From positions 66,553-130,552 of the forward strand of contig JAZOPS010000051.1 of the NCBI GenBank assembly GCA_045655645.1: DNA of 64,000 bases, given 5' to 3'. The stretch is from Fimenecus sp045655645 (lineage in GTDB: Bacteria > Bacillota > Clostridia > Oscillospirales > Acutalibacteraceae). Positions 32,967 to 41,725 of the stretch are shown piece by piece. How positions within the stretch are numbered: the first letter of the stretch is position 1; the number at the start of each line of letters is the position of its first letter. Below the pieces are notes generated by a model. That model had not been told where the DNA came from. It did no database searches and saw only the letters and a list, made by a program, of their open reading frames with translations. Both the position numbers and the translations under genes were made by a program.

Positions 32967-33758
32967 TTAAAAAATATGTTTCCATTTTTCACTTTTACGG
33001 AATGAAAAATAATCGTCACCATGACCTATGATTATATGGTCATTAAGTCTTATTCCAACAGCCTCAAGTGCGTCTGCCATATCAATTGTTGCATTTATAT
33101 CTTTTGTTGATGGTGCTGTTATTCCAGACGGATGATTGTGCACAAGAATAACACTTGCAGCATTTGAAAGAATTGCATATTCTGTTATCTTTCGGTTATT
33201 TATCATTGTGGCATTGACTGTGCCTTCGCTGATTTTATCAAATCGCAACATTTTACAATTGATATCAAGACAAAGCAGCCAAAGTTCTTCTTGGGTTAAT
33301 CCTTTAAAATGTGACGCAACATATTTGGCCACTAACTCTGAACTATTTAAACGAACTTCATCACGATTCAACTTATCTTTTTCATATTCTCTAAATAATT
33401 CTGGCATCAATTTGATAAGTAAAGCACTTCGCTCACCTATCCCCTTTACTTTGCACAGTTCTTCATAATCAGCATCAAAAACCTCGGACAAAGAACCAAA
33501 ACGATTTATTAAAGCATGTGCTTCTTCATTTGTATCTTTAACAGGAATACTATGAAAAAGCAACAATTCAAGTATATTATGGTCATGAAAATTTTCGAGA
33601 CCTTCTTTTAAAAATCTTTCACGAATTCTTTGTCGATGCCCTTCATGAACGTTAGTTTTTTCTTTTTTCGGCTTTGATGGTTTCTTTAAAACATTACCCT
33701 CAATCGAAAGTTTTTCTCGTTTTTTATGTTCATACATATCAGGCGCTTTTCTTGCCAT
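32967..33758 (-). CDS. radC: RadC family JAB/MPN protein
   Basis: The 263-aa protein is RadC: a basic N-terminal extension (residues 1-40), a helix-hairpin-helix-like region (residues about 45-115 with CKVKGIGERSALLIKL), and a C-terminal JAB/MPN domain. The metal motif is HNHPSGITAPSTKD with the upstream Glu in the LLCLDINCK-ISEGTVN region. Despite the name, a DNA repair role has not been confirmed generally; the family contains metal-dependent hydrolase residues. Its start lies three bases after the stop of the upstream membrane protein gene. It is the last gene of its operon. Confidence 0.93.
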   Translation of the reverse strand: MARKAPDMYEHKKREKLSIEGNVLKKPSKPKKEKTNVHEGHRQRIRERFLKEGLENFHDHNILELLLFHSIPVKDTNEEAHALINRFGSLSEVFDADYEELCKVKGIGERSALLIKLMPELFREYEKDKLNRDEVRLNSSELVAKYVASHFKGLTQEELWLLCLDINCKMLRFDKISEGTVNATMINNRKITEYAILSNAASVILVHNHPSGITAPSTKDINATIDMADALEAVGIRLNDHIIIGHGDDYFSFRKSEKWKHIF

Positions 33759-33760
33759 GG

Positions 33761-34306
33761 TTATTTAAACACCCTTTTTACATATTTTTGCCATCTTATT
33801 AAATATGCTGTGACTAATCTTGTTAATGCAATATCATAGAGCACAAAAACTATATTACCAACAAACAACAATCCTGGCAAAGCCCATTTACCCAAAAAAT
33901 CAATATCATCAAAAGAAATCATAAACACTTTTGCTACGATTAAATATGAAACAATCATTGCAATATTAAATATGATATATTTTATAATCCAAGATGTTAT
34001 TCTGCCTGTTTTTCTTTCAATGAAACTCTTGATTATAGGGTAATACCCAAAGAATGCCGCATACATAACTGCGGCTTCTTTATCTGCAACAACCAACAAA
34101 GAGAGAATTGATACAGCGACATATATAGCACTTGCAAACGCAGGGCTTATTTCAATAACGATGGCCATTAAAAGCCCACCACATATTGCAGGAATGGCAT
34201 AAGTAAGAGTCGGGATTAACCCCGTTGAAAACATTAACACTATTGATAAAGCAGCAATTATTCCACCAAATGCTGCTTTGAACGAACGGAATTTATTATC
34301 TCTCAT
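33761..34306 (-). CDS. Integral membrane protein, ECF S-component-like
   Basis: The 181-aa protein has about five or six membrane helices covering nearly all of its length, with a short basic N-terminus and a C-terminal basic end. The N-terminal segment FGGIIAALSIVLMF with following GLIPTLTYAIPAICGGLLM recalls small S-component or YybS-like membrane proteins, but no motif is decisive. It sits one base after the J-domain gene. Function unknown. Confidence 0.7.
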   Translation of the reverse strand: MRDNKFRSFKAAFGGIIAALSIVLMFSTGLIPTLTYAIPAICGGLLMAIVIEISPAFASAIYVAVSILSLLVVADKEAAVMYAAFFGYYPIIKSFIERKTGRITSWIIKYIIFNIAMIVSYLIVAKVFMISFDDIDFLGKWALPGLLFVGNIVFVLYDIALTRLVTAYLIRWQKYVKRVFK

Positions 34307-34307
34307 A

Positions 34308-34904
34308 TCAGCAACATGGGATTAAATCCCCACCCATACATTCACAACAACAGTCAGCACAGATTAAGCCCTGACAGATGTCGCAAGTGTCACAATCTGA
34401 TGAATGACGAGATGTTCTGTAACCACCATTAGCATTTGTGTTCATTGAATTGAATGCTGCAGCATATTCGCTGTTTGATGGTTCCATTCTGCAAGCAGTC
34501 TGATAGCAACGATATGCTTCATTGAGCCAACCGCGACGCTGATGAATCATACCCTTTAAATAATGCCACTCAGCTGAGCGCATATTATTAGGAATGCCAT
34601 CAAGAATTGTTTCAGCATCATCAATTCTGCCGCTGTTTATTCTCTGTCTAACATCAAAAAACTGTGATGTGCCTTGATTATAAGAAGAATTTGAATTATT
34701 ATAATAAGCTCCCGTGCCCCTTATCTCATTGAGAACATAGTCATAAGCCTCGTTAAGCTCATTCATTCGGAATGCTTTTTCTTCATCTGTTCCTGATGAA
34801 TTTTGGATGCTTGCTGCAATACTTCTATAAGCATCCATAACCTGTTGTTCGGTTGCGTTTCGGTTTAAACCGAGGTATTCGTAAGGATTAGTCACTCTTC
34901 TCAC
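34308..34904 (-). CDS. J-domain-like protein with Cys-rich C-terminus, lacking HPD
   Basis: The 198-aa protein starts with a J-domain fold (residues about 5-62: NPYEYLGLNRNATEQQV, then DAYRSIAAS, and MNELNEAYDYVL). The His-Pro-Asp tripeptide required to stimulate DnaK is absent, so it may be a type IV J-like protein. Residues about 95-155 are a TPR-like helical part (AEWHYLKGMIHQRRG). The last 30 residues hold ten cysteines in CxxC, CCC and CC patterns, likely binding metal. It overlaps the DUF5685 gene by 17 bp, and these two genes commonly travel together, which suggests a shared role. Confidence 0.82.
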   Translation of the reverse strand: MRRVTNPYEYLGLNRNATEQQVMDAYRSIAASIQNSSGTDEEKAFRMNELNEAYDYVLNEIRGTGAYYNNSNSSYNQGTSQFFDVRQRINSGRIDDAETILDGIPNNMRSAEWHYLKGMIHQRRGWLNEAYRCYQTACRMEPSNSEYAAAFNSMNTNANGGYRTSRHSSDCDTCDICQGLICADCCCECMGGDLIPCC

Positions 34905-35733
34905 CTCTGTATTTTTGGATAATTCTTTCCAACTGATAGTTCAAACCGTCATAAACGATATTATCTATAATCGGTGTGAACCTATTGAATGTTACATTTT
35001 GCATTACTGTTGTAAGCTCGCCAACAGATAGCCTTATTGAGATTTTTGCGTCTTCTTCTATATTCTGTGAATTCTTGAACGGATTAAACGAGCCTAACTT
35101 TATATCGTCTTTGTAATCGTCAAAAGCATCAAGAAAATAGACAACACGACCTAATTGATAGCCAAACTTTCGGCTTTTTTCTGCTAATTCTTCGTCTTCG
35201 TCAAAAGAGAATAACCAAGCAAGCATTTTAGCCGTCGGGTCTGCTGATTTATCAAGGCTTATTTCATTATCTTTCTCGACTTCAAACTGCTCTTGCATTC
35301 CCTTTTCAATTGTTTTGTAAACTTTGGGTTGCTTTTTGATTGCTTTATTTTTAAGCAAAACAAAATAAGGCAAGAGAAAATACAAAAACAACTTTTTAAA
35401 TGTTTTGCTATCGTTAAGATTATCTTTTAGTTTAAAATATGCCAGAATTACTGTGATGGCGCTTGCTTTTTTATAGACATCACTATAACAAGTGATTTTT
35501 AAACATTTTTTGCAAGGATTAAATGTGCAACGGGATTGTTCGGCATTTGTTTTAACATTTCTTATCCCCATTTTATAGAGCACATAAAAAGCACCGTCAT
35601 AGCTTAAAAGAAATCGTGACAAGAGCCCATATTCTTTGCCCATTTCTTTGCAAAGGGTACAATAAACACCCTTATAGGCTTCATAATCTTTAATTTTAAG
35701 TTCAGGTTTATAAGCAGTTACATATCCGAACAT
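34888..35733 (-). CDS. DUF5685 family protein
   Basis: The 281-aa protein matches the DUF5685 family of Clostridia. It opens MFGYVTAYKPELKI with YKGVYCTLCKEMGKEYG, has a Cys cluster (CTFNPCKKCLKITCY, near residue 75) and a helical C-terminal part with the acidic element LDAFDDYKDDIKLGSFNPF. That Asp-rich DxxDD pattern is reminiscent of metal-binding isoprenoid or phytoene synthase-like helices, but a relationship is inference. Function is unknown. It overlaps the J-domain gene and follows metF by three bases. Confidence 0.82.
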   Translation of the reverse strand: MFGYVTAYKPELKIKDYEAYKGVYCTLCKEMGKEYGLLSRFLLSYDGAFYVLYKMGIRNVKTNAEQSRCTFNPCKKCLKITCYSDVYKKASAITVILAYFKLKDNLNDSKTFKKLFLYFLLPYFVLLKNKAIKKQPKVYKTIEKGMQEQFEVEKDNEISLDKSADPTAKMLAWLFSFDEDEELAEKSRKFGYQLGRVVYFLDAFDDYKDDIKLGSFNPFKNSQNIEEDAKISIRLSVGELTTVMQNVTFNRFTPIIDNIVYDGLNYQLERIIQKYRGEKSD

Positions 35734-35736
35734 AAA

Positions 35737-36594
35737 TTATTTTGAAATCCCCTTTAATACGGTTTTTGCAACAAATGGTTTGTTCATTGTATAAATGTGA
35801 ATGCCGTTAACACCATTTTCTAAAAGTTCGTTAATTTGTGTTATTGCATAGTCAAGACCTGCTTTTTCAAGGTCGGTTGGACTATCTTTATATTTTTCAA
35901 GGAAGTCACTCACCTTTTCAGGAATTTTTGTGCCTGAAAGGCTAATGATACGGTCAATTTGCTTTATATTAGTTATTGGCATTATTCCCGCAAATATGGG
36001 TGCGTAAATTCCCTTTTTTCTAACCTTTTCTAAAAAATCATAGAAGATTTTGTTATCATAGAAAAGTTGCGTAATAAAGAAATCAACACCACAATCAAAT
36101 TTGATTTTCAAGTTATCAATATCTTTTTCTAAACTATCACATTCAGGGTGGCATTCGGGATAACATGCACCACCGATATCAAAATAACCATATTCTTTTA
36201 TGTGTGAAACCAAATCACTTGCATAAGTATAATATTCACCTTGGGGTTTCACGAAGTCTTTAGGAATATCGCCACGCATAGCGAGAATATTATCAATATT
36301 GTTTTCTTTAAGTGTGTTGAGAATACTGTCGATTTTATCTTTTGGAGTTGATGCACAAGTTAAGTGTGCCAATGCCGTTGTGTCTAACTTATTTTTAATG
36401 AGTGATGCGATTTTTGTTGTATACTGGCTTGTGCCACCGCCTGCACCATAAGTAACACTCATAAAATCGGGATTAAAAGCAGCTAATTCACGAACTGACC
36501 ATTCAATGCTGTCAAATGCAGAGTCAGTTTTTGGAGGAAAAACCTCAAAGGAAACTAACTGGTCTTTAACCATAAGTTTTTCAGTAATTCTCAT
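35737..36594 (-). CDS. metF: 5,10-methylenetetrahydrofolate reductase
   Basis: The 285-aa FAD-dependent enzyme reduces 5,10-methylene-THF to 5-methyl-THF for methionine synthesis or the Wood-Ljungdahl methyl branch. It shows SFEVFPPKTD at the N-terminus, SVTYGAGGGTSQ, AHLTCAS, ILAMRGD and FDCGVDFFITQLFYDN, all typical for MTHFR. I choose the ATG at 36594 because AAGGTG lies six bases upstream; a GTG three codons earlier is too close. It leads the operon ending with radC. Confidence 0.94.
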   Translation of the reverse strand: MRITEKLMVKDQLVSFEVFPPKTDSAFDSIEWSVRELAAFNPDFMSVTYGAGGGTSQYTTKIASLIKNKLDTTALAHLTCASTPKDKIDSILNTLKENNIDNILAMRGDIPKDFVKPQGEYYTYASDLVSHIKEYGYFDIGGACYPECHPECDSLEKDIDNLKIKFDCGVDFFITQLFYDNKIFYDFLEKVRKKGIYAPIFAGIMPITNIKQIDRIISLSGTKIPEKVSDFLEKYKDSPTDLEKAGLDYAITQINELLENGVNGIHIYTMNKPFVAKTVLKGISK

Positions 36595-36611
36595 ATCATT
36601 CACCTTGAATT

Positions 36612-36640
36612 ATAATAGCATATTTGAAAAATTTTAGCAA
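36612..36640 (-). promoter_or_regulatory. Putative sigma-A promoter of the metF operon
   Basis: TTGCTA and TATTAT are separated by 17 bp on the minus strand, 18 bp before the metF start. Confidence 0.5.
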
Positions 36641-36672
36641 GATAATGATTATTTATTTACATATTATTTACA

Positions 36673-36703
36673 AAAAAGAGGGCGATTGGTGAATCGCCCC
36701 TAC
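36673..36703 (-). terminator. Palindromic repeat acting as terminator of the NuoEF-like operon
   Basis: GGGCGATT / AATCGCCC with a 4-nt loop, followed by a T-rich run (TCTTTTTT) on the minus strand. It belongs to the dispersed palindrome family also seen at 45957, 46289, 56695, 57795, 57848 and 57880, with the shared edge CCCCTAC. Confidence 0.8.
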
Positions 36704-36707
36704 AATA

Positions 36708-39338
36708 TTATTTAAAAAGTTTGCTTGCGTTGATGATGTCGTCGTTTATGACTTTGCCTGTTGGAGTTGCATTGACTGCTTTTTCTGCTTCGGCAGTTAA
36801 GTCACTATATGGTGAGTAGAGTTTGTTGTTTACATATTCTGCAGAGCTAACGCTATTAAAGATTGCGTTTTGCACTCTCTTGTTACCATATTTATCAAAG
36901 AATGTTCCGTTTTCACAATATGTGGAAGTTTCAATTGCATTTTCACATTCCCCATTATACTGTGGAACACTAAGCTTTGAAATTGCGTAGTAGTTTGCAT
37001 CTGTTTCTTTGGCAGTTGTAAAGATTTGCTTTTTATTTTCTTCTGCATACTTTTTAAGAACAAAGGCTGTTTCTGTTGAAGTTCTGCCACTTATTACGAT
37101 TGTATCATTTTTAAGTAATGCATCGAAATCAATTGTTTGTTTTTGCTCGTTGAGTACGCCAAAACGACCACCTTTACAAAGAATACCATTGCCAACAGGT
37201 AATGCTCGGGTAACAGTTGAGCCAATATAACGATAATCAATATCGCAAAGGTTTGAACAGTTTGTGCAAATACTGATTTTTGAATTTTCTTTAACAGAAA
37301 CACTCTTTGTAAATGAAGTTTTTTCGCGTAATGCACCTGTTGGGCAGAGTGCAACGCATTGACCACAAGCAATACATTCAGTTTCTTTGAGATGTTTACC
37401 TAACTCTGGCTCAACAAAGGTGTTAAATCCGCGGTTTATAAGTCCGATTGCGGATTTGCCCATAACTTCTTCGCAAACTCTTACACAAAGTCCGCAAAGG
37501 ATGCATTTATCTGTATTTCTACTGATTAAATCATTTGCATTTTCCTGATTACGGTTATGCTTTTCACCTGCAAATCTTGATGGCTTTACATCATAATCAT
37601 TTGCATAGGAAATAAGTTTACATTCAAAGTAATCGTGACAACCACATTCAAGGCAACGATTTGCCTCTTTTTTAGCCTGTTCTTCGGTGAAACCGAAATT
37701 CACTTCTTTAAAGTTTGTTTTTCTGTCGGTAGGTGCCATGTGTGGCATTTTTGCTCTTGAAGATTTTTCATATTTCGAATAATCAATAGCGTTGCTATTC
37801 TGCTCAACAAAATATGGCTTCTTGTATCCTATTGTTTCGCCGTTTAAATATCTGTCGATTACAACGGATGCTTTCTGAGCCTCACCGATTGCTGCGATTG
37901 CAATATCAGCACCCTTATTTGTAGCATCACCTACTGCAAACACGCCGTCAAGTGATGTTGTAAATCGGCTTTCATCTGCTGAAATTGTATTTTTACGAGT
38001 TGCTTCAAGGCTTTCAAAACCGTTAAGATTCGGATACTGACCGATTGCCATAATCACTGAATCAAGCTCGATTGTTTCGGTTGCGCCTTCAATTGCAACA
38101 GGTCTGCGACGACCACTTTCGTCAGGCTCGCCGAGTTCCATTTTTTGGAGTACAACGCCGTTGAGTTTACCATTTTCGCCTGTAAATTCAATAGGATTTG
38201 TAAGGAATTTATATACTACGCCCTCTTCTTCTGACTCAAGAATTTCTTGAGGATCAGCAGGCATTTCGTCCTTTGTACGACGATAAATAACATAAACATT
38301 TTCTGCACCAAGACGCACAGCAACACGGCAAGCGTCCATTGCTGTGTTACCGCCACCGCAGACTGCAACATTTTTACCGATTTTAGGTCTATTACCAAGG
38401 GCAACTTCACGAAGGAAGTCGATTCCACCCCATACGCCGTCAAGGTCTTCACCCTGAACTCGCATTTTACTGCTGTTCCAAGCACCGATTGCAACAAGAG
38501 TCGCATGAAAATCATTCTTAATTTCTTCAAATGTGATGTCTTTACCGATATTTACGTTGTTTTTGAGTGTAACACCCATATCTTCAATAAGCTTGATTTC
38601 TTTATCAAGAACTGCTTTTGGAAGTCTGTATTCAGGGATACCATAACGAAGCATACCGCCCATTTTTGGCATCTGTTCAAATACAGTTACACTGTGTCCC
38701 TGTTTACAAAGGAAATATGCTGCTGTAAGACCTGCAGGGCCACCACCGATAATTGCAACTTTTTTGTTTGTATTAGGTTCGATTTCAGGAATATATGTTT
38801 CACCGTGCAAGTCCATATCGGCAACAAAACTTTTAAGAAATGCGATTGAAATCGGCTCATCAACATACTGTCTGCGACATTGTTTTTCACAAGGATGAGG
38901 ACAAATTCTGCCGATTGATGCAGGAAGCGGCAATTTTTCTTTAATAAGCTTAACTGCCTCTGTATATTCACCGTTAGCAATAAGTCCAACATATCCCTGA
39001 CAGTTTGTTCCTGCAGGACAAGCCTTACTGCAAGGTGCAACACAGTCGCCTGTATGGTCAGAGAGTAAAAGTTCAAGAGCAACCTTTCGTGATGCCTTTA
39101 CTCGTTCAGTCTGTGTATGTACTACCATACCTTCAGCTACTTTTGTTGAACAAGCACGAAGGAGTTTCGGAATACCCTCAACCTCAACTGTACACAGTCC
39201 ACAAGCACCGTAAAGTTCAACTCTGCCATCATAACAGAGATTAGGAATTTTTATTCCGTTCTGTGTGGCAACATTGAGTATTGTTGAGCCTTCTTGTGCT
39301 TCTATCTTTTTTCCGTCAATAGTTAATGTAATACTCAA
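36708..39338 (-). CDS. Large FeS/flavin subunit: 2Fe-2S, GltD-like NAD(P)-binding and 4Fe-4S fusion
   Basis: The 876-aa protein starts at a TTG at 39338, directly after the stop of the NuoF-like gene, with GGAGGTG six bases before. Residues 1-80: plant-type 2Fe-2S domain (YGACGLCTVEVEG). Residues about 98-165: Cys-rich linker domain as in GltD/DPD (CVAPCSKACPAGTNC and CPHPCEKQC). Residues about 190-500: two-dinucleotide flavoprotein domain with VAIIGGGPAGLTAA, VAVCGGGNTAMDA and GVFAVGDATN. Residues about 600-665: two 4Fe-4S clusters (CILCGLCVRVCEE; CIACGQCVALCP). The end has a NuoG/formate-dehydrogenase-like Cys set. There is no H-cluster. With the NuoE/NuoF partners this resembles the Sporomusa-type Nfn (Stn) electron-bifurcating transhydrogenase; that match is from memory and remains an inference. 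Confidence 0.82.
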   Translation of the reverse strand: MSITLTIDGKKIEAQEGSTILNVATQNGIKIPNLCYDGRVELYGACGLCTVEVEGIPKLLRACSTKVAEGMVVHTQTERVKASRKVALELLLSDHTGDCVAPCSKACPAGTNCQGYVGLIANGEYTEAVKLIKEKLPLPASIGRICPHPCEKQCRRQYVDEPISIAFLKSFVADMDLHGETYIPEIEPNTNKKVAIIGGGPAGLTAAYFLCKQGHSVTVFEQMPKMGGMLRYGIPEYRLPKAVLDKEIKLIEDMGVTLKNNVNIGKDITFEEIKNDFHATLVAIGAWNSSKMRVQGEDLDGVWGGIDFLREVALGNRPKIGKNVAVCGGGNTAMDACRVAVRLGAENVYVIYRRTKDEMPADPQEILESEEEGVVYKFLTNPIEFTGENGKLNGVVLQKMELGEPDESGRRRPVAIEGATETIELDSVIMAIGQYPNLNGFESLEATRKNTISADESRFTTSLDGVFAVGDATNKGADIAIAAIGEAQKASVVIDRYLNGETIGYKKPYFVEQNSNAIDYSKYEKSSRAKMPHMAPTDRKTNFKEVNFGFTEEQAKKEANRCLECGCHDYFECKLISYANDYDVKPSRFAGEKHNRNQENANDLISRNTDKCILCGLCVRVCEEVMGKSAIGLINRGFNTFVEPELGKHLKETECIACGQCVALCPTGALREKTSFTKSVSVKENSKISICTNCSNLCDIDYRYIGSTVTRALPVGNGILCKGGRFGVLNEQKQTIDFDALLKNDTIVISGRTSTETAFVLKKYAEENKKQIFTTAKETDANYYAISKLSVPQYNGECENAIETSTYCENGTFFDKYGNKRVQNAIFNSVSSAEYVNNKLYSPYSDLTAEAEKAVNATPTGKVINDDIINASKLFK

Positions 39339-41084
39339 TTATTTCACCTCCACAGCATTAAAGCGACAAACTGATACACAGTTGCCACATTTAATACATT
39401 TTTCCATATCAATAACATGAGCATTTTTGACTGTTCCGCTGATTGCACCAACAGGACATTTCTTTGCACAGAGTGTACAGCCTTTACAAGCATCTGCATT
39501 AATTTCAAACCTGAGAAGACTTGTACATTCGTGTGCAGCACATTTTTTATCGACAATATGCTCAACATATTCGTTTTTAAAGTATTTCAAAGTTGTAAGA
39601 ACAGGGTTTGGCGCTGTCTGACCAAGTCCACACAATGCACCGTCTTTAATTGCAAGACAAAGTTCTTCTAAAAGTTCAATGTCTTCTTCCTTACCGTTAC
39701 CCTCTGTAATACGAGTAAGAATTTCAAGCATACGCTTTGTACCCAGACGACAATGAACACATTTACCACAAGATTCTTTTGCAGTAAAATCAAGGAAAAA
39801 ACGAGCCATTTCAACCATGCAAGTGCTGTCATCCATAACAACCATGCCGCCTGAACCCATAATTGCACCAGTAGCCGATAATGCTTTATAGTCAATTACG
39901 GTATCAAGTAATTCGGCAGGGATACAACCACCTGACGGGCCACCCATCTGTACAGCCTTGAAGTTTTTGTCATTTTTGATACCGCCACCGATGTCAAAAA
40001 TAACATCGCGTAAGGTTTTACCCATTGGGATTTCAACAAGTCCACCGCGTTTGATTTTACCTGTAAGAGCAAAAACCTTTGTACCCTTGCTCTTTTCTGT
40101 ACCCATTGATGAGAAAGCGTTTCCACCGTTGAGTATAATCCAACTTACATTAGCAAATGTTTCAACATTATTGATATTTGATGGTTTGTGCCAATAACCT
40201 GACTGTGCAGGGAATGGTGGTTTAAGTCGAGGCATACCACGAGAACCTTCAAGAGACTCAATAAGTGCTGTCTCTTCACCACATACAAATGCACCTGCAC
40301 CTGCTTTGATTCTAAAATCGCAAGAAAATGAAGTACCCATAATATTCTTACCGATAAAACCATTTGCTTTGGCTTGGTCGATAGCATTTTGTAATCTGCG
40401 AATTGCGAGTGGATATTCTGCTCGGACATAGACGATTGCTTCACTAGCACCTATTGCATAAGCACCGATGAGCATACCTTCAATAAGGTTGTGTGGGTCA
40501 CTCTCTATAACTGCTCTGTCCATAAATGCACCCGGGTCACCCTCGTCAGCATTACAAATTAGATATTTTGTTTCGTCCTTTGACTGACGGGCAGCATTCC
40601 ACTTAAACCATGTAGGGAAACCTGCACCACCACGACCTGCAAGACCTGAAATCTTGATTTCTTCGATTACATCTTCAGGTGACATTGTTGTAAGGACTTT
40701 TTGGAGTGCCTTATATCCGTCGTCGTTTGTATAATCCTCAATGATTTCAGGGTTAATCACACCACAATGACGGAGAGCAATTCTTGTCTGCTTATCCAAA
40801 AAAGATTTATCATCGTCGCTTATTTCATATTCATTTACCGATATTAAATCATTGCTATTAACTGCATTTGCGATTTTCTCTGCAATTTCACTGTTAACTT
40901 TTACAAATCTGTGAAGTCCGTCATCAGCATAAACATCAACGATAGGTTCGAGGTAGCACATACCAATACAACCAGTTACGGTAAGATGATTATTATTCAA
41001 ATCAAGGGTTGAATTTAAAATGTCATATACTTTTTGAGCACCTGCAGCAATACCACAACTGCCTTGTCCAACTGCTATTTTCAT
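39339..41084 (-). CDS. NuoF/HydB-like NADH-binding flavoprotein subunit
   Basis: The 581-aa protein has three parts: residues 1-90, a thioredoxin-like 2Fe-2S domain (CGIAAGAQKVYD, CIGMCYLEP); residues about 115-510, the NuoF core with GLAGRGGAGFPTWFKW, CNADEGDPGAFMDR (NADH/FMN), GAGAFVCGEETALIESLEG and the 4Fe-4S ligands CGKCVHCRLG; and residues about 525-581, two ferredoxin-type clusters (CKGCTLCAKKCPVGAI, CIKCGNCVSVC). It should oxidise or reduce NADH and pass electrons to the large subunit. Its ATG overlaps the NuoE-like stop by four bases. Confidence 0.9.
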   Translation of the reverse strand: MKIAVGQGSCGIAAGAQKVYDILNSTLDLNNNHLTVTGCIGMCYLEPIVDVYADDGLHRFVKVNSEIAEKIANAVNSNDLISVNEYEISDDDKSFLDKQTRIALRHCGVINPEIIEDYTNDDGYKALQKVLTTMSPEDVIEEIKISGLAGRGGAGFPTWFKWNAARQSKDETKYLICNADEGDPGAFMDRAVIESDPHNLIEGMLIGAYAIGASEAIVYVRAEYPLAIRRLQNAIDQAKANGFIGKNIMGTSFSCDFRIKAGAGAFVCGEETALIESLEGSRGMPRLKPPFPAQSGYWHKPSNINNVETFANVSWIILNGGNAFSSMGTEKSKGTKVFALTGKIKRGGLVEIPMGKTLRDVIFDIGGGIKNDKNFKAVQMGGPSGGCIPAELLDTVIDYKALSATGAIMGSGGMVVMDDSTCMVEMARFFLDFTAKESCGKCVHCRLGTKRMLEILTRITEGNGKEEDIELLEELCLAIKDGALCGLGQTAPNPVLTTLKYFKNEYVEHIVDKKCAAHECTSLLRFEINADACKGCTLCAKKCPVGAISGTVKNAHVIDMEKCIKCGNCVSVCRFNAVEVK

Positions 41085-41575
41085 TCTGCATTCTCCCCTT
41101 TCTGTAATTCTTTGAAAATGCTGATTACTTTTTCAGGAGTGAGAGAACCATAAGTTTCATCGTTAATCATCATTACAGGTGATAAACTGCAGCAACCTAA
41201 ACATGCTACATTTTTAAGTGTAAAAAGTCCGTCAGCAGTTGTTTCGCCGTCTTTAATACCTAAATATTCATTGATTGTTTTTTCAATCTGCAATGAGCCG
41301 TTAACATGGCACGCTGTACCCTGACAAAGCATAATAAGATATTTACCCACAGGCTGTAAACGGAACTGTGAATAGAATGTTGCAACACCCATAATTTTTG
41401 TTACTTTAATCCCTGTTCTTTGAGAGATATATAAAATCACATCAACAGGCAAATATCCATAAATATCCTGTGCATTCTGTAATATAGTAATAAGGCTACC
41501 TGCTACGGTGGCATATTTTTCTAAACAAGGTTCAAGAAGTGAAAAATCATTGTTTTTCTGACAGTTGCAGTTCAT
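41081..41575 (-). CDS. NuoE/HydC-like 2Fe-2S thioredoxin-fold subunit
   Basis: The 164-aa protein is the NuoE-type subunit: a helical N-terminal part (PVDVILYISQRTGI, then GVATFYSQF) and a thioredoxin-like fold with the 2Fe-2S ligands CQGTAC and CLGCC. It pairs with the NuoF-like subunit and supports NADH oxidation or bifurcation. It is first of the three-gene operon, with CGGAGG before the ATG, and has its own promoter. Confidence 0.92.
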   Translation of the reverse strand: MNCNCQKNNDFSLLEPCLEKYATVAGSLITILQNAQDIYGYLPVDVILYISQRTGIKVTKIMGVATFYSQFRLQPVGKYLIMLCQGTACHVNGSLQIEKTINEYLGIKDGETTADGLFTLKNVACLGCCSLSPVMMINDETYGSLTPEKVISIFKELQKGENAE

Positions 41576-41604
41576 AACAAACCTCCGAAAATTAAACTAT
41601 ATAT

Positions 41605-41633
41605 ATAATAATATAATCCACTTATTTTTTCAA
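41605..41633 (-). promoter_or_regulatory. Putative sigma-A promoter of the NuoEF-like operon
   Basis: TTGAAA and TATTAT spaced by 17 bp on the minus strand, 30 bp before the start codon. Confidence 0.6.
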
Positions 41634-41663
41634 ATATAAAATGTTGTAAATGTGAAAAAAATA

Positions 41664-41692
41664 TCGACTTTATGAAGAAAAAAGTATATAAT
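41664..41692 (+). promoter_or_regulatory. Putative promoter of the PHP phosphoesterase gene
   Basis: TCGACT and TATAAT are spaced by 17 bp. It places transcription start near 41699 and so excludes the in-frame ATG at 41672 as start of the PHP gene. Confidence 0.5.
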
Positions 41693-41725
41693 AAATATAA
41701 ACAAATTTATGAATGGGGAATTATT

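Noticed and set aside
41672..41725. In-frame ATG upstream of the PHP gene as its start
   Set aside because: It lies within the predicted promoter and has no Shine-Dalgarno; a TTG at 41726 follows a G-rich site and sits just before the conserved N-terminus.
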